Both the position numbers and the translations under genes were made by a program. Below the pieces are notes generated by a model. It did not search any database. It was not told the DNA's origin and saw nothing but the letters and a program-made list of their open reading frames with translations. A DNA stretch of 6,235 nucleotides from Streptosporangiaceae bacterium (GTDB taxonomy: Bacteria; Actinomycetota; Actinomycetes; Streptosporangiales; Streptosporangiaceae). The DNA lies in contig JASHSO010000060.1 of NCBI GenBank assembly GCA_030038715.1, forward strand, positions 1 to 6,235. Direction: 5' to 3'. Shown piece by piece: positions 1 to 5,176 of the stretch. The number at the start of each line of letters is the position of its first letter. Position 1 is the stretch's first letter.

Positions 1-903
1 CTGGCGGCCGGGGTGCTGTACGTACTGGAGGCCAATCCGCGCGCGTCGCGTACCGTGCCGTTCGTGTCGAAGGCCACTGCCGTGCCGCTGGCCAAGGCCG
101 CGGCCAGGGTCATGCTCGGCGCCTCCATCGCCTCGCTGCGCGCCGAGGGGATGCTGCCGGCCTGCGGGGACGGCGGCACGCTGCCGCTGGACGCGCCGAT
201 CGCGGTCAAGGAGGCGGTGCTGCCGTTCAGCCGGTTCGCCGACGTGCACGGCGAGGGAGTCGACACCGTGCTCGGGCCGGAGATGCGCTCCACCGGTGAG
301 GTGATGGGCATCGACGAGGTGTTCGGCACTGCCTACGCCAAGTCTCAGGCCGCCGCCTACGGCTCGCTGCCCGTGAAAGGCCGCGCGTTCGTGAGCGTGG
401 CTGGCAAGGACAAGCGGTCCATGATCTTCCCGGTCAAGAGGCTGGCCGAGCTCGGCTTCGAGATCTGGGCTACGAACGGGACAGCGGAAGTACTGCGCCG
501 CAATGCGGTACGCGCCACGACCGTGCGCAAGCACAGCGAGGGTCGCGGTCCTGACGGTGAGCCGACGATCGTCGAGCGGATCCTGGATGGTCAAGTAGAC
601 CTGATCGTGAACACCCCGTTCGGCGGGCCTGGGCAGTCCGGGTTCCGCCGGGACGGCTACGAGATCCGGACGGCGGCGGTAAGGCGCGGGATCCCGTGCA
701 TCACCACTGTGCAGGGTCTGGCCGCGGCGGTGCAGGGCATCGAAGCGATCAACTCCGACGAGGTAGGGGTCCGCTCGCTGCAGGAGCACGCGGCTCGGCT
801 GCGCGCAGCGATGCCAGCACGCGACCGAGCGACGCCGGCCGCGGGCGGAGCGACGCCGGCGCAAGCCGAAGGGGCGCCAGTCCAGGGCGGAGCGGGATCA
901 TGA
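1..903 (+). CDS. carB: carbamoyl-phosphate synthase large subunit, C-terminal part (5' end outside window)
   Basis: The 3' end of carB: 300 codons open from base 1, with no start visible. CarB makes carbamoyl phosphate from ammonia (delivered by CarA), bicarbonate and two ATP in the cytoplasm, feeding UMP and arginine synthesis. Visible residues 1-125 are the end of the second ATP-grasp half and linker: [17 protein letters not shown] near the start, then [10 protein letters not shown] and [14 protein letters not shown]. Residues from about 127 to 265 form the MGS-like allosteric domain ([53 protein letters not shown]), which binds regulators such as UMP in characterised enzymes. An insert with [18 protein letters not shown] fits actinobacterial CarB. 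The last ~30 residues are a low-complexity Ala/Pro/Gly tail outside the conserved domain. The stop overlaps the pyrK start (ATGA). Identification is secure; the tail function is unknown. Confidence 0.97.
   Translation: MAAGVLYVLEANPRASRTVPFVSKATAVPLAKAAARVMLGASIASLRAEGMLPACGDGGTLPLDAPIAVKEAVLPFSRFADVHGEGVDTVLGPEMRSTGEVMGIDEVFGTAYAKSQAAAYGSLPVKGRAFVSVAGKDKRSMIFPVKRLAELGFEIWATNGTAEVLRRNAVRATTVRKHSEGRGPDGEPTIVERILDGQVDLIVNTPFGGPGQSGFRRDGYEIRTAAVRRGIPCITTVQGLAAAVQGIEAINSDEVGVRSLQEHAARLRAAMPARDRATPAAGGATPAQAEGAPVQGGAGS
827..860 (+). repeat. 13-nt direct repeat in the carB tail
   Basis: The 13-mer GAGCGACGCCGGC occurs at 827-839 and again at 848-860. The copies are 21 nt apart start to start, so they are in frame and encode ATPA twice in the disordered-looking CarB tail. 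This looks like a small in-frame expansion in low-complexity coding sequence rather than a binding site. Confidence 0.6.
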
Positions 904-1952
904 CGCACAGCCAGACGCAGACGCAGGCGGGTCCGGTGCAGGTGCGCGGCACCGTGCTCACGGTCCGGCAGGTTGACGCCTATTACGCCATGACGCTGGT
1001 CGCACCAGCGGTGGCCGCGCGCTTCAGGCCGGGCCAGTTCATCACGGTGCCGGTCGGCGGCCCCGACACCTCGATGCTGCTGAGCCGTGCGTTCTCCATC
1101 CACGACGTCAGGGCTGACCACGGCGGCACGGTGGAGTTCGTGTTCGCCGTGCAGGGCCGCGGAACGCAGTGGCTGGCCGAGCGGCGAGCCAGGGACGTGC
1201 TGGATGTCACGGGCCCGCTCGGCCGGCCGTTCCCGCTGCCTCGCGATCCCGCGAGCTGCTTGCTGGTCGGCGGCGGCTATGGCAGCGCGCCGCTGTTCGC
1301 GCTGGCCGACCGGCTCCGCGAGCGGCGGTGCGACGTCGACTTCCTGCTCGGCGCGGCGAGCGGCGACCGGGTCTTCGGCGCGCTGACCGCGCGCAGGACC
1401 GGGCGGTCGGCAACGATCACGACGCAGGACGGCTCGCTTGGTACGCGCGGAATCGTCACCGACATGCTTGACCAGGTAATCCACGAGGCGCGCACGGACG
1501 TCATCTACGCCTGCGGCCCGATGCCAATGCTGCGCGAGGTCACCGTACTGGCGCGCCGGTATGACATTCCCGTGCAAGTCTGCGTCGAGGAGGAGATGGC
1601 CTGCGGCATCGGCGTGTGCATGACCTGCGTGCTGCCGGTGGTCGGCAGCGACGGGATTACCAGGATGTCTCGGTCGTGCGTGGACGGCCCGGTGTACCGA
1701 GGCGAGCAGGTGCGATTCGACGAGGTTGGCACGATCCCGTTCGAGGCCTTCGGCGCGCCGGGCTGGGAGCCGCGATCCCGGCAGGTGCGGGCGAACGGTC
1801 AGCCGGGGCCGGCCGGCGGGGTCGGCGAAGACACGTCGCAGTCGGCCGCACCGGATGGCCGGAAGCGCCGTGATCATGCTCCCCAGGGGCACTCCGGCCG
1901 CCGGGCCAGCGCGGCGGGCGAGCAGCGTTCGAGGCCGGGTCATGGCGGTTGA
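900..1952 (+). CDS. pyrK: dihydroorotate dehydrogenase B electron-transfer subunit (FAD, 2Fe-2S)
   Basis: PyrK passes electrons from FMN of class 1B PyrD through a 2Fe-2S cluster and FAD to NAD+ in a PyrD2PyrK2 complex. The start is ATG 900, 7 nt after GGAG (889-892) and overlapping the carB stop. The same frame is open upstream, but that part lies over carB. Domains in the 350-residue product: a ferredoxin-reductase beta-barrel at ~13-112 with the FAD motif RAFS (63-66); a nucleotide-binding domain at ~118-225 with GGGYGSAP (124-131) and YACGPMPML (203-211); and a C-terminal cluster domain with Cys235, Cys240, Cys243 and Cys260 (CGIGVCMTC plus a later Cys). All four ligands are present, so the subunit looks functional. 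Family members are usually about 250-300 residues. Here residues from ~288 to 350 are a basic, Gly/Pro/Arg-rich tail with no recognisable fold, running 11 nt into pyrD. Only the tail boundary is doubtful. Confidence 0.95.
   Translation: MTHSQTQTQAGPVQVRGTVLTVRQVDAYYAMTLVAPAVAARFRPGQFITVPVGGPDTSMLLSRAFSIHDVRADHGGTVEFVFAVQGRGTQWLAERRARDVLDVTGPLGRPFPLPRDPASCLLVGGGYGSAPLFALADRLRERRCDVDFLLGAASGDRVFGALTARRTGRSATITTQDGSLGTRGIVTDMLDQVIHEARTDVIYACGPMPMLREVTVLARRYDIPVQVCVEEEMACGIGVCMTCVLPVVGSDGITRMSRSCVDGPVYRGEQVRFDEVGTIPFEAFGAPGWEPRSRQVRANGQPGPAGGVGEDTSQSAAPDGRKRRDHAPQGHSGRRASAAGEQRSRPGHGG
1931..1944 (+). promoter_or_regulatory. ribosome binding site and start of pyrD
   Basis: GAGG at 1931-1934 is followed by a 7-nt spacer and ATG 1942. 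It lies inside the end of pyrK. It decides the pyrD start against the in-frame ATG at 1855, which has no purine-rich site in front of it. Confidence 0.6.
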
Positions 1953-2943
1953 CCTGCGGGCCCGGCTTGGCCACGTCGAGCTGCCGAACCCGATCCTGAC
2001 CGCATCCGGCTGCGCTGGCGCTGGCCGGGAGCTGGCCCAGTTCCTCGACGTGTCCAAGATCGGCGCGGTCGTCACGAAGTCGGTCATGCTGGCTCCGCGA
2101 GCCGGTCGGCCCACTCCGCGAATGGCCGAGACGCCGAGCGGGATGCTGAACTCCATCGGCCTGCAGGGCCCGGGCATCGACGCGTTCCTGCGGCGCGACC
2201 TGCCCTGGCTGCTGTCGCGCGGCGCCAGAGCCGTGGTGTCGATCGCCGGCAGCACTGTCGCCGAGTACACCGAACTCGCGGGCCGGCTGTCGGACGCCGC
2301 GGGCGTGACCGCGATAGAGGTGAACATCTCCTGCCCGAATGTCGAGGACCGGGGCCAGGTCTTCGCCTGCGACGCTGGTCCCGCGGCGGCCGTCATCGAG
2401 GCAGTGCGGGGGCGGGCGCGCTACGACATCCCGGTCTTTGCCAAGCTGTCGCCCGATGTCACCGACATCGTGGAGATCGCCAAGGCGTGCGTGGCCGCCG
2501 GCGCTGACGGGCTGTCCATGATCAACACGCTGCTCGGCATGGTGATCGACACTGACACGATGCGGCCGCGGCTGGCAGGGTTCACTGGTGGCCTGTCCGG
2601 GCCGGCCATCAGGCCGATTGCCGTGCGCTGCATCTGGCAGGTGCGGGAGGCGCTGCCCGGGGTGCCGATCATCGGCATGGGCGGGGTTGCGAGCGGCCGG
2701 GACGCACTCGAGCTGATCCTGGCTGGCGCGTCGACGGTGAGCGTGGGCACGATCATCTTCCACGACCCGGCAGCATGCGCGCGAATCCTGCGGGAGCTGG
2801 AGGAGGAGCTGACCGAGCGCGGCATCGAGCGGCTGGCGGATGTAGTCGGACTGGCGCATCAGGTGCGCGCCTCGGGCGGCGCGGTGGCGCCTTTGGGCGG
2901 GCATGGGCTCCGCCCGGGTGTGAGAGCGAGGAGGACGCAGTGA
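1942..2943 (+). CDS. pyrD: dihydroorotate dehydrogenase B catalytic subunit (class 1B, NAD-linked)
   Basis: PyrD oxidises dihydroorotate to orotate on FMN, the fourth step of UMP synthesis, and hands electrons to PyrK. The 333-residue TIM barrel begins [17 protein letters not shown]. Class 1B marks are NPILTASG (16-23), the FMN-contacting TKS (45-47), the active-site NISCPN with Cys131 as catalytic base (class 2 enzymes have Ser there), and the downstream runs MINTLLGMVID, GGLSGPAI and GMGGVASGRDALE. ATG 1942 is chosen because family homology starts there and GAGG (1931-1934) lies 7 nt upstream. The frame is open further 5', with an ATG at 1855, but that stretch has no homology or ribosome site. 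The gene overlaps pyrK by 11 nt and pyrF by 4 nt. Family length is nearer 305-310; the last ~25 residues, after LAHQV, are a Gly/Arg-rich extension. Confidence 0.96.
   Translation: MAVDLRARLGHVELPNPILTASGCAGAGRELAQFLDVSKIGAVVTKSVMLAPRAGRPTPRMAETPSGMLNSIGLQGPGIDAFLRRDLPWLLSRGARAVVSIAGSTVAEYTELAGRLSDAAGVTAIEVNISCPNVEDRGQVFACDAGPAAAVIEAVRGRARYDIPVFAKLSPDVTDIVEIAKACVAAGADGLSMINTLLGMVIDTDTMRPRLAGFTGGLSGPAIRPIAVRCIWQVREALPGVPIIGMGGVASGRDALELILAGASTVSVGTIIFHDPAACARILRELEEELTERGIERLADVVGLAHQVRASGGAVAPLGGHGLRPGVRARRTQ
2895..2915 (+). repeat. GC-rich inverted repeat in the pyrD tail, ahead of the pyrF ribosome site
   Basis: GGGCGG (2895-2900) and CCGCCC (2910-2915) are perfect inverted arms around a 9-nt loop, with possible G-U pairs extending the base. 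The hairpin ends 13 nt before the pyrF Shine-Dalgarno and lies in codons of the non-conserved PyrD tail. There is no following T tract, so it is not an intrinsic terminator. A role in translation or mRNA processing is only inferred. Confidence 0.35.
2929..2942 (+). promoter_or_regulatory. strong ribosome binding site and start of pyrF
   Basis: A full AGGAGG (2929-2934), the best Shine-Dalgarno match in the window, sits 5 nt before the GTG start at 2940. It lies inside pyrD codons and fixes the pyrF start, which overlaps the pyrD stop as GTGA. The frame is open upstream, but that part lacks homology. Confidence 0.75.
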
Positions 2944-3647
2944 CCGGCCAGGCACCCATTGCAGTCGCGCTGGATGCGCCGGACCTGGAGACCGCCGCAC
3001 GCTGGGCCGGACTGGTCACTCCTTTTGTGTCGACGGTGAAAGTCGGGCTTGAGCTGTACCTGCGGTACGGCCCGGCCGCGGTGGCCTCGATCCGCGGCGC
3101 CAGCGGTGTGCAAGTCTTCCTGGACCTGAAACTGCACGACATACCGGCGACGGTGTCCGGTGCCGTGCGCGCTGTGGCGCGGCTACGTCCCGCCCTGCTC
3201 ACCGTGCACGCCGCTGCGGGGGCGGCCGCGATCCGGGCGGCTGCGGACGCAGCGCCAGACACCAAGGTCGTCGGCGTGACGGTGCTGACCTCGCTGGGCG
3301 ACAGCGACCTTGACCGGATCGGGATGACCGGACCCGCAAGTGACGCAGCGCGGCGGCTGGCCGCGCTTGCCGTGGGCGCCGGAGCGCGCGGCCTCGTCTG
3401 CTCACCGCAGGAGGTGGCGGCGGTGCGCGCGGAGGTCGGCGAGGACATCTTGCTGATCACTCCTGGAGTGCGGCCTACCGGGACCGAGGCGCACGATCAG
3501 GCTCGCGTTGCGACCCCGGAGGAGGCGCTGCGGGCCGGCGCCGACCTGCTCGTGATCGGGCGGCCGATCACTGCTGCCGCCGACCCGGGCGCGGCGGCCG
3601 CCGGCATCGCCGCGTCGTTGCGGCGCGCCGAGCTGCTCCGCCCGTGA
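2940..3647 (+). CDS. pyrF: orotidine 5'-phosphate decarboxylase, type 1
   Basis: PyrF decarboxylates OMP to UMP, the last step of the de novo pathway, in the cytoplasm without a cofactor. The 235-residue product is a type 1 TIM barrel. Seen motifs are IAVALDAPD (7-15) with substrate-binding Asp12, VKVG (33-36) with Lys34, and the catalytic DLKLHDIP (62-69) carrying Asp62, Lys64 and Asp67. Further on come GVTVLTSL (112-119), ITPGVRP (173-179) and VIGRPIT (205-211), the last two forming the phosphate-binding loops. Length matches the usual 230-245 residues. The gene starts with GTG inside the pyrD stop. From memory, Mycobacterium and Streptomyces carry the longer, divergent type 2 enzyme at this locus, so the type 1 form is a useful lineage mark. 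It appears to be the last gene of the pyr block, followed by the 207-nt gap. Confidence 0.96.
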   Translation: MTGQAPIAVALDAPDLETAARWAGLVTPFVSTVKVGLELYLRYGPAAVASIRGASGVQVFLDLKLHDIPATVSGAVRAVARLRPALLTVHAAAGAAAIRAAADAAPDTKVVGVTVLTSLGDSDLDRIGMTGPASDAARRLAALAVGAGARGLVCSPQEVAAVRAEVGEDILLITPGVRPTGTEAHDQARVATPEEALRAGADLLVIGRPITAAADPGAAAAGIAASLRRAELLRP

Positions 3648-3650
3648 CCG

Positions 3651-3662
3651 GCGCGGCCGCGC
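3651..3662 (+). repeat. 12-nt GC palindrome just after pyrF
   Basis: GCGCGGCCGCGC is a perfect 12-nt palindrome starting 4 nt after the pyrF stop. It could fold only into a very short hairpin and has no T tract behind it, so it is at best a weak or T-less terminator. In DNA of this composition it may also be chance. Confidence 0.25.
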
Positions 3663-3683
3663 ACCTGGCTGAGTGCCCCGCCG

Positions 3684-3713
3684 TTGCGCTAGCTGGGGAA
3701 ATGCAACTACGCT
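3684..3713 (+). promoter_or_regulatory. candidate promoter P1 for mihF
   Basis: TTGCGC (3684-3689) and TACGCT (3708-3713) are separated by 18 nt. The -10 fits the actinobacterial TAnnnT pattern and the -35 keeps TTG. Transcription would begin near 3720, giving an mRNA leader of about 135 nt. This is a pattern match only. Confidence 0.4.
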
Positions 3714-3723
3714 AGGTGCACGG

Positions 3724-3753
3724 TTACACACGTTGTGTCATATTGGCTAATTT
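3724..3753 (+). promoter_or_regulatory. candidate promoter P2 for mihF
   Basis: TTACAC (3724-3729) and TAATTT (3748-3753) are 18 nt apart. The -10 is good and lies in the most A/T-rich part of the window; the -35 is only partial. Transcription would begin near 3760, leaving a leader of about 95 nt. One dyad covers its -35 and another its -10 and expected start, which would allow repression. Confidence 0.4.
3726..3738 (+). repeat. inverted repeat over the P2 -35 region
   Basis: Arms ACACA (3726-3730) and TGTGT (3734-3738) are exactly complementary around CGT. The position over the -35 of P2 and downstream of P1 is operator-like. No regulator is identified. Confidence 0.4.
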
Positions 3754-3766
3754 GTGCTCCCACAAA
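3751..3766 (+). repeat. inverted repeat over the P2 -10 and expected start
   Basis: Arms TTTGTG (3751-3756) and CACAAA (3761-3766) are perfect around CTCC. The element shares TTGTG with the dyad at 3726-3738; the two centres are about 26-27 bp apart, roughly two and a half helical turns. This could be a second operator. The stem is too weak for a terminator. Confidence 0.4.
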
Positions 3767-3801
3767 CGCGAGTTCGCGTTGCCGACGCGGGCTGAACTCG
3801 C
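3765..3801 (+). promoter_or_regulatory. mihF leader able to form two mutually exclusive hairpins
   Basis: Fold A pairs AACGCGA (3765-3771) with TCGCGTT (3774-3780); as RNA this would be a 6-bp stem with an AGTT loop. Fold B pairs GCGAGTT (3768-3774) with AACTCGC (3795-3801), stacked on CGCGT (3775-3779) paired with ACGCG (3785-3789), leaving a TGCCG loop and a 5-nt bulge. The folds share bases, so only one can exist at a time. The region would be transcribed from either candidate promoter. It matches no riboswitch class I recognise. Confidence 0.35.
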
Positions 3802-3840
3802 TAGTTTCCCCTCGCGGAGCGACTTTTTCGATACGAAACC

Positions 3841-3853
3841 CGAGGTGACCTCG
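3841..3853 (+). promoter_or_regulatory. palindrome containing the mihF ribosome binding site
   Basis: CGAGGTGACCTCG reads as a dyad with one central base. It contains GAGGTGA (3842-3848), the mihF Shine-Dalgarno, 6 nt before GTG 3855. As RNA it could fold only as a 4-bp CGAG/CTCG stem around GTGAC, partly hiding the ribosome site; as DNA it could be an operator. Confidence 0.45.
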
Positions 3854-3854
3854 C

Positions 3855-4175
3855 GTGGCTCTTCCTCCACTTACTCCCGAGCAGCGAGCGGCGGCGCTTG
3901 AGAAGGCAGCCCAGGCTCGCAAGGATCGCGCGGAAGTCAAGAACAGGCTCAAGCACGGCGCGACGTCGCTGCCCCAGGTCCTCAAGGAGGGGCAGACCGA
4001 CGACGTCGTCGGCAAGATGAAGGTCTCGGCTTTGCTGGAGTCAATGCCGGGCGTTGGCAAGGTCAGGGCGAAGCAGATCATGGAGCGGCTCGGCATCGCT
4101 GAGTCGCGCCGTGTCCGCGGCCTAGGCGCGAACCAGCGCAGCGCGCTCGAGGCCGAGTTTGGCGGCGATATCTGA
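3855..4175 (+). CDS. mihF: actinobacterial integration host factor (nucleoid-associated DNA-binding protein)
   Basis: This 106-residue basic protein is the actinobacterial IHF (mIHF in mycobacteria, sIHF in Streptomyces), unrelated to the HU/IHF fold of proteobacteria. It binds and bends or compacts DNA, supports integrase-mediated recombination, and is essential in mycobacteria. It begins [18 protein letters not shown], a long charged N-terminal helix (about 8-32), followed by [19 protein letters not shown] (53-71) and QIMERLGI, then [10 protein letters not shown] (85-94). The helix-two-turn-helix core with PGVGKVRAK resembles that of ribosomal protein S13 and contacts the DNA backbone. Length matches the family. 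GTG 3855 is chosen because the family N-terminus starts there and GAGGTGA lies 6 nt upstream. The gene opens a second group: gmk follows after 17 nt. Confidence 0.96.
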   Translation: MALPPLTPEQRAAALEKAAQARKDRAEVKNRLKHGATSLPQVLKEGQTDDVVGKMKVSALLESMPGVGKVRAKQIMERLGIAESRRVRGLGANQRSALEAEFGGDI

Positions 4176-4192
4176 CCGAGGCAGACGCAGCC

Positions 4193-4897
4193 ATGCAGGG
4201 GGCCGCGGGCGGCGGGCTTGCTGCCCGGTCGCGATATCCGCGCGGCGCGTACCGTGGCGCCCCTGCCCGGCTGACGGTGCTCTCCGGGCCATCGGGCGTG
4301 GGCAAGAGCACGGTGGTGGCGCGCCTGCGGCGCGACTGCCCGTGGGTCTGGCAGTCGGTTTCGGTGACAACGCGGCCGCCGCGGCCCGGAGAAATTGACG
4401 GCCGGGAATATTTCTTTCTCACCGAGGAGCAATTCGACGCAATGGCTAGCCGCGGCGAACTGCTCGAATTCGCGCAGTTCGCCGGCCACCGATATGGCAC
4501 GCCTCGGGCACCGGTGCTACAGCGCCTCGAGCGCGGCGGGCCCGCCTTGCTGGAGATCGACGTCGAGGGCGCCAGGCAGGTCAGGCGGGCCGTACCCGGC
4601 GCGTTGCTGGTCTTCCTCGCGCCGCCGTCATGGGAGGAGCTGGTGCGCCGGCTCACGGTCAGGGACACCGAGTCCAAGGCGGTCATCGGCCAGCGGCTCG
4701 ATGCAGCTCGCGCCGAGCTGGCGGCGGGCCGTGAGTTCGACGTCACGCTGGTGAACACGTCCGTCGAGCACGTCTGCGCTCAACTGGTAGCCTTGATGCT
4801 GGCCGACGCCGGCGAAGCCGAGCCGGGCGACCGCTGCGCTAGCCAGCGCAGTACCGCAGATCTGGAAGGCACATGGTGGCAGGGACTGCGCCCCTAG
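4193..4897 (+). CDS. gmk: guanylate kinase
   Basis: Gmk transfers phosphate from ATP to GMP, giving GDP, and is the only route to GTP from GMP; it acts in the cytoplasm. The 234-residue product has the P-loop GPSGVGKST (32-40), the GMP-binding [11 protein letters not shown] (57-67) and YFF (73-75), [15 protein letters not shown] (90-104), [13 protein letters not shown] (119-131) and [14 protein letters not shown] (141-154). Asn188 and Ser190 in VNTSVE complete the core. The first ~25 residues are a variable Gly/Arg-rich leader, as in other actinobacterial Gmk. ATG 4193 is the only sensible start: GAGG (4178-4181) is 11 nt upstream, and the next in-frame GTG (4277) would remove the first strand. 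Two small oddities are VRD where the lid usually reads GRG (156-158) and VEG for the usual VQG (124-126). The last 25 nt overlap rpoZ. Confidence 0.96.
   Translation: MQGAAGGGLAARSRYPRGAYRGAPARLTVLSGPSGVGKSTVVARLRRDCPWVWQSVSVTTRPPRPGEIDGREYFFLTEEQFDAMASRGELLEFAQFAGHRYGTPRAPVLQRLERGGPALLEIDVEGARQVRRAVPGALLVFLAPPSWEELVRRLTVRDTESKAVIGQRLDAARAELAAGREFDVTLVNTSVEHVCAQLVALMLADAGEAEPGDRCASQRSTADLEGTWWQGLRP
4864..4875 (+). promoter_or_regulatory. ribosome binding site and start of rpoZ
   Basis: GGAAGG (4864-4869) precedes ATG 4873 with only 3 nt between, a short spacing. A GTG follows directly at 4876 and would give 6 nt, so the true first residue could be one codon later. Both lie inside gmk codons. 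Confidence 0.5.
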
Positions 4898-5136
4898 AAG
4901 GAATCATCAACCCGCCCATCGACGACCTGCTCGAGGTCGTCGAGAGCAAGTACGCCCTCGTGATCATGGCGTCGAAGCGAGCGCGGCAGATCAACGCTTA
5001 CTATGCCCAGCTCGGCGAGGGCCTGCTGGAGTACGTAGGGCCGCTGGTCGAGACACGGGTGCAGGAGAAGCCGCTGTCAATCGCGCTGCGGGAAGTCAGT
5101 GAGCGACTGCTGAGCGCGGAGACCCCGGAAGCCTGA
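4873..5136 (+). CDS. rpoZ: DNA-directed RNA polymerase omega subunit
   Basis: Omega is the small subunit that wraps the C-terminus of beta prime and helps assemble and stabilise RNA polymerase. The 87-residue product matches actinobacterial omega along its length: [20 protein letters not shown] (10-29), [20 protein letters not shown] (35-54) and [11 protein letters not shown] (65-75). The conserved KRARQIN with its Lys/Arg cluster is intact. It overlaps gmk by 25 nt in a different frame, so it is probably translated from the same message with help from ribosomes ending gmk. In some bacteria omega takes part in ppGpp binding; whether it does here cannot be read from sequence. Confidence 0.96.
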   Translation: MVAGTAPLEGIINPPIDDLLEVVESKYALVIMASKRARQINAYYAQLGEGLLEYVGPLVETRVQEKPLSIALREVSERLLSAETPEA

Positions 5137-5163
5137 CCGGTCCGCAAGCGTTCATTCAGATCC

Positions 5164-5176
5164 GGAGTCATCCATG
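5164..5176 (+). promoter_or_regulatory. ribosome binding site and start of coaBC
   Basis: GGAG (5164-5167) lies 6 nt before ATG 5174. No ATG, GTG or TTG occurs in the same frame between here and the rpoZ stop, so this fixes the start. The 37-nt gap (5137-5173) shows no promoter or terminator. Confidence 0.65.

Larger units (their letters stand above)
3648..3854 (+). promoter_or_regulatory. intergenic region between pyrF and mihF
   Basis: This 207-nt gap is the only substantial one in the window, and its middle (about 3700-3770) is visibly richer in A/T than anything around it. It holds two candidate sigma-70-type promoters, two short dyads, a leader able to form competing hairpins, and a palindrome over the mihF Shine-Dalgarno, each listed separately. 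A 61-codon open frame from GTG 3716 crosses the region and runs into mihF, but it has no ribosome site or family resemblance. The region probably separates the pyr genes from the mihF-gmk-rpoZ-coaBC group. Confidence 0.7.

Noticed and set aside
1740..1952. Frameshift or pseudogenisation of pyrK
   Set aside because: All FAD and Fe-S residues precede the tail and no conserved sequence reappears in another frame, so the core protein is intact.
657..3000. Very long open frames on the minus strand opposite carB, pyrK and pyrD
   Set aside because: They are Arg/Ala/Pro-rich translations of the complement of well-supported genes, with no family motifs; long antisense frames are expected at this GC content.
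3697..3725. GGAAA followed by GTT as an ECF (SigR-like) promoter
   Set aside because: The spacing is about 21 nt, longer than the usual 18-19, and the elements are incomplete.
3811..3828. TTTTT tract at 3824-3828 as an intrinsic terminator
   Set aside because: Only a 3-bp stem (CTC/GAG) can precede it, and it lies inside the probable mihF leader.
3716..3901. A 61-codon plus-strand frame from GTG 3716 as a leader peptide or small gene
   Set aside because: No ribosome site, no recognisable motif, it starts at or before the expected transcription starts, and it runs out of frame into mihF.
4165..4238. GCGATATC repeated on either side of the mihF-gmk junction
   Set aside because: Only 8 nt, two copies, both within coding sequence; likely chance.
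4277..4279. Internal GTG as the true gmk start
   Set aside because: It would delete the first strand just before the P-loop; the variable N-terminal leader from ATG 4193 is normal in actinobacterial Gmk.
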